Source: Prosapia bicincta (lineage: Eukaryota > Arthropoda > Insecta > Hemiptera > Cercopidae). Taken from it: a stretch of 64,000 bases of DNA. Under the pieces are notes generated by a model that saw only the letters and a program-made list of their open reading frames with translations, was not told the origin of the DNA and did no database searches. The translations under genes were made by a program, and so were the position numbers. This document shows, in pieces, positions 60,462 to 64,000 of this stretch; the stretch's first letter is position 1, and each line of letters opens with the position of its first letter. The stretch is taken from positions 159,748,886-159,812,885 of the forward strand of contig JBAIZL010000005.1 of NCBI GenBank assembly GCA_036971475.1. The letters run 5' to 3'.

Positions 60462-62325
60462 GTAAAAGATAATGATTCCTTTGTACTTATTGGTAAAAGC
60501 TAAAATGTTGGCACCTTATGCGCAGGGTAGACTAATTGAAACATACCTGTGTTCACCAGTGTAAATAGAGGGAGGTATTTATCCAGATGTAGATAACTCG
60601 AGTAGGTATTTAAAGATATTTAAAAATCTGCATCAAACAACATTTTTTATAATTAAATTGACTTAATCGAAAATATAATTCGAAACAATACAGTACTCTA
60701 TTCGACAATAAGTAGGTACAAGGAGTATCCATATTAAAAAGACATTTTTTTATCATTAGGCCCTCAAGTATACCCCTTCTCTATAACACAATATTTAGTT
60801 AATGGTAGGAAAAAGCAAAGAAAATGATACGTTTTTCCAAGAAATTTATGACAATTGGTTTGTTTCTTTTTGTCTTTAAATTGTTAAAAATTAATATTGT
60901 GTTTTCTGTTTTCAGGTGAGTACATGGTTGGCTATGATGGGTGTTATAGATAACCCGTAAGTAAAATGAGTATTAAGAATTTTATATTACCTATATAACA
61001 TCTTTAAGTATAAAAACGTTTGTGCGTTTGTTGATCCAACTGTATAACCCACGAACTGAATGTTCAGTTGAGGTCAATTTACAACATATGTTGGATAGGT
61101 TTGAGGAAGTGAACATGTACATTTATACTTCGATTGGTCTAGTTTGAGTTGTTATTGTTAGAACAGAGCATTAAAAATGCTACTACTTTTCTAACCTAGC
61201 ATTGAATCTTAACTTAGGATCTAAGAAAACTACTGATATAGATGCAGCTTAATAAAAAAAAATGGCGGTAATCACTCTATATTGTACAGTGGTACCACAG
61301 AGAATAGAAACAGAATATTTTTGTTTCTATTCTCTTTCGTGATACATAAGTTAGGGAAAGACAAATGATTTCTTACAATAGTATTTATCCTATATGTTTT
61401 TAGGTTAGTTTGCATTACAGCTGTTTTAAAGTTTAGATTATATTACTTAATTGTATTGTACATCGTTAAGTTGAACGCTGTTGAATTGAAAATGTCATTA
61501 CTTTATAGGTTAGTAAATATATTCAATTATATGAAAGATAAATCTTACTAAATACATTCAACTTAATACAGAACTATATATTTTGTGTGTTAACATATTA
61601 CTTCAACGCAATACTTATACGAACTGGAATAAATTGTTTTGAGAAAGCTAAGAGTTGTACATTTAAATTGTGGAAATACTGATTTAAATTAATTTAATAA
61701 TCTTTGATGCCGCATGGTTTCATTTATATTAGGCAGTGGCTGTAGATGTTTTTCAGAAACTGTAAGTGCATGGTTGGAATTCATGAATTCAGTTCTTAAA
61801 TCCCAAGCATCATAAGAATCGTATTGGGAGATGTAATTATCCATCTGACGTTTTCTATTATTCAAATATGTATTAACATTTTAGGGTTTTATTTATTTTT
61901 TGGTGATTGATCTAAGTATTGGTTCCTATTTTTGGTAACTTTAAAATCTTTAGAAAAGTAAACAGTTTGGTTAGTACTTGTAATTTATTTATATTTTCAA
62001 ACACGTAGCTTCCTAAATGTCACAAAAGTTCTTAGTTTAGCAAACACAAAACCTTGCAGCATCTTGGAAAATAATGTTTTGGCGGCTACAGTAGATAACG
62101 ACCCAATGCGGACGTAACTTGAGGGCAAAATGTGACACGGCGATATATTGAAAATAATATCGTCCCTGGCATAGCTCCTATATTGTCGCTCTACCCGAAT
62201 AATGTCTTGCATTTTGCGTATGGTACAGTGTCGTATTTTGGAAATATTCATTCTACGATTTCATTTTCTCTTGTTATTGTAAACCTTCAGTGAAATTTCT
62301 ATTAAGCTACAATAAGTAGCTGTAA
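60462..62325. other. AT-rich intron-like DNA with one strong hairpin
   Basis: AGAGAATAGAAAC (61,299-61,311) and its exact complement (61,323-61,335) form a 13-bp stem with an 11-nt loop. It is flanked by CCAC/CGTG traces of a longer arm and may be a tiny MITE. No gene. Confidence 0.45.
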
Positions 62326-62328
62326 CAA

Positions 62329-62640
62329 TTATACTTTGATTTAAAGTAGAATAGGAATGAGTCTGTGGCAGGGTAGAGATGCGTTGTTGTCAGTTCGAAC
62401 GCAATGAATCTCAATCCGCCATCGCCAGCGGCAGCGAAGCAAGCTACAGCACTAGTAAATTACTGCACCACAGCTACAATGAAACTAAGCGACGAACGGA
62501 AGTTTAACGTCGAATAGGCAACACGGCTCACCCACACAGCAAGATGTGAACTTCCTATTCGCTAAGACGGCCGTAGCCCCCACTCTCTCTGGCCAATTTC
62601 ACCTACATAGAATCCTATTCTATTTTAAATCAAACTATAA
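62329..62640. mobile_element. MITE of ~312 bp with ~29-bp imperfect TIRs
   Basis: TTATACTTTGATTTAAAGTA plus GAATAGGAAT (62,329-62,358) is repeated in inverse at 62,612-62,640 with two or three mismatches. The interior is GC-richer (AGCGGCAGCGAAGCAAGC and GGCTCACCCACACAGC) and has CGAATAGG/CCTATTCG as an internal inverted pair. There is no coding sequence. Terminal TA bases are compatible with a Tc1/mariner-like TA target but are not proof. Confidence 0.7.
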
Positions 62641-62644
62641 GTTT

Positions 62645-63078
62645 AACTTGCGTTACCAACTTACATTAGCGTAGATATGAAATAACTAAAATCTCCCATA
62701 TTAATTTTAATACTTTGAGGTTAGACAGTTTTCGACAACCATCAAAAGTGCAAGATAAACACTATATTTTTATAGTTTCATTGAAAAAAATAGTTTTAAT
62801 CATTCTTGGTTATGTAAAATGTCTGTGGCTATTTTTTACTGCTTTATAAAAATACCTATTATATATTTATTACTTTTAGTTGTGGTATTTTGATGTTTGA
62901 AATGGATAATACGTTAGTTTATTGAAGGATTTATTTATAACTATTGTTGTTCATCTGGTAATTACTACAGGCCTTTACTTGAATCTTCTTTATGTCCATA
63001 GTGTTTTAATGTTTGGCCGAAGAGTCGATGACAAAATTTTGAAGTGAATTGAATAACTACATACATTACGTATTGTGT
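62645..63078. other. AT-rich intron-like DNA, nothing recognised
   Basis: No feature noted. Confidence 0.45.
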
Positions 63079-63235
<157 letters not shown>

Positions 63236-63247
63236 TAGTAGTGTCTA

Positions 63248-63293
63248 TCTGTCTCTGATGATGACAACGTGGTTGTTGAAACACGTCTGGCAG
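63248..63293 (+). ncRNA. Hammerhead-ribozyme-like motif next to (TA)n
   Basis: CTGATGA (63,255-63,261), extra T, stem II GACAAC/GTTGTT with GTG loop (63,263-63,277; five Watson-Crick pairs and a closing G-U), GAAA (63,278-63,281), stem III AC/GT, and GTC ending at 63,287. Stem I would pair CTGTC (63,249-63,253) with GGCAG (63,289-63,293), four Watson-Crick pairs plus a wobble, but with a T-T mismatch directly at the core. The loop GTG and the extra T are shared with the 34.4-kb copy. It begins 16 bases after the TA tract. Confidence 0.5.
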
Positions 63294-63392
63294 TAACATC
63301 TTTTAAAAGAATATGCTGAGGGTTGTGAAGTCTTATGTATATTCCTGGCACTATTCTCGAACATGGAAAAAATAAAGAAAACACTTGTGGAG

Positions 63393-63477
63393 CCTCTATG
63401 TGGTGTCTCTATGTGGTGCCTCTATGTGGTGTCTCTATGTGGTGCCTCTATGTGGTGCCTCTATGTGGTGTCTCTAT
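63393..63477. repeat. 13-bp tandem repeat, ~6.5 copies
   Basis: CTCTATGTGGTGT and CTCTATGTGGTGC units follow one another without indels and end at CTCTATAAA. Confidence 0.95.
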
Positions 63478-63479
63478 AA

Positions 63480-64000
63480 AAATTTAAAATTTCGAATAAA
63501 TACACTTTTAGTCTCACTTCATAACGCACCTGAACTTTATCACTCAAATTAGAGCACCATGTTATGCTACAATTCAATTTATCTACAAATTAGTCCGCTG
63601 TCATAAATTTGCTTAAAAAAGAAATAATAAAAAGTTCACTAACGCCAGTTTACTAGTAGAAGAGAGAGCTTCCTTCTATCCTGTGTGCTATAATACAGTA
63701 CCTTATACTATGGTATTCACCTGTCAATCGGCTAGCGTACTTCACGAACTTTTTTTTAATTTTTATAACCAAATTTTTTATAAAGTCTTGTATGTGTTTT
63801 AAAGTGAGGTTATTTTGGGAATTTTTTTAAAAATTTCCAACACCAGACTTTAACAGATTTGTCGTTATTTTAAGAAAACATTAGGAGGCTCGTGTTTAGA
63901 AAGTGTTTTGATTTCCCCTTCGTGAGGTTTGTTCTTCGCTTCATTTAGGCAATGTTTACATACTTTTGTCCAAAACCTTCATAACTATCGGACTTTAAGT
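63480..64000. other. Intron-like DNA, nothing recognised
   Basis: No feature to the end of the window. Confidence 0.45.

Overview
The window looks like non-coding DNA from a repeat-rich, AT-rich arthropod nuclear genome, most likely an insect. The evidence is the composition, scattered GGTTAGG/CCTAACC runs like the insect telomere motif, long (TA)n, (TG)n and (CT)n microsatellites, several satellite arrays, and relics of animal transposons (Helitron, PIF/Harbinger, piggyBac, pogo/Tigger-like). I cannot name the species. No complete gene is visible. The best single-copy coding candidate is an exon tail at 1-122 followed by a perfect GTAAGT donor; if real, much of the window is one large intron. 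Two further minus-strand stretches (32,469-32,777 and about 50,600-51,033) read like coding sequence, but I do not recognise them.

Layout. 1-9.5 kb: exon candidate, degenerate hammerhead-like repeats (1.0 and 4.1 kb), and a foldback element with ~485-bp inverted arms (7.06-8.84 kb). 9.5-11.5 kb: 160-bp satellite. 12-24 kb: intron-like DNA with a TAACC-rich patch, a palindrome, pyrimidine-rich repeats and two pogo-like MITEs. 24-35 kb: microsatellites, a hammerhead foldback, a piggyBac relic, 112-bp satellite, ~147-bp array, and a ~45-bp minisatellite interrupted by a second hammerhead foldback bounded by a 14-bp target-site duplication. 36-44 kb: ~20-bp minisatellite, a deleted Harbinger element keeping the starts of two convergent genes, a Helitron helicase relic with a plausible 3' terminus, and 31-bp and 81-bp arrays. 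45.5-50.3 kb: 32 copies of a 149-bp satellite. 50.3-64 kb: a coding-like patch, long TA/TG tracts with another foldback copy, more hammerhead remnants, a TIR MITE, and a hammerhead-like motif directly after a 150-bp (TA)n tract.

The main observation is a recurring hammerhead-ribozyme-like motif: CTGATGA, one extra T, a hairpin closed by G-C or G-U, then GAAA and a very short stem III. Three copies (24.5, 34.4 and 63.25 kb) satisfy essentially the whole fold, and about ten more loci show decayed or partial versions. Most sit in small inverted-repeat elements, and three lie beside (TA)n. Hammerheads of this type-I, short-stem-III form are known from Penelope-like elements and retrozymes. I infer small non-autonomous relatives, with the caveat that the extra T is not part of the textbook core.
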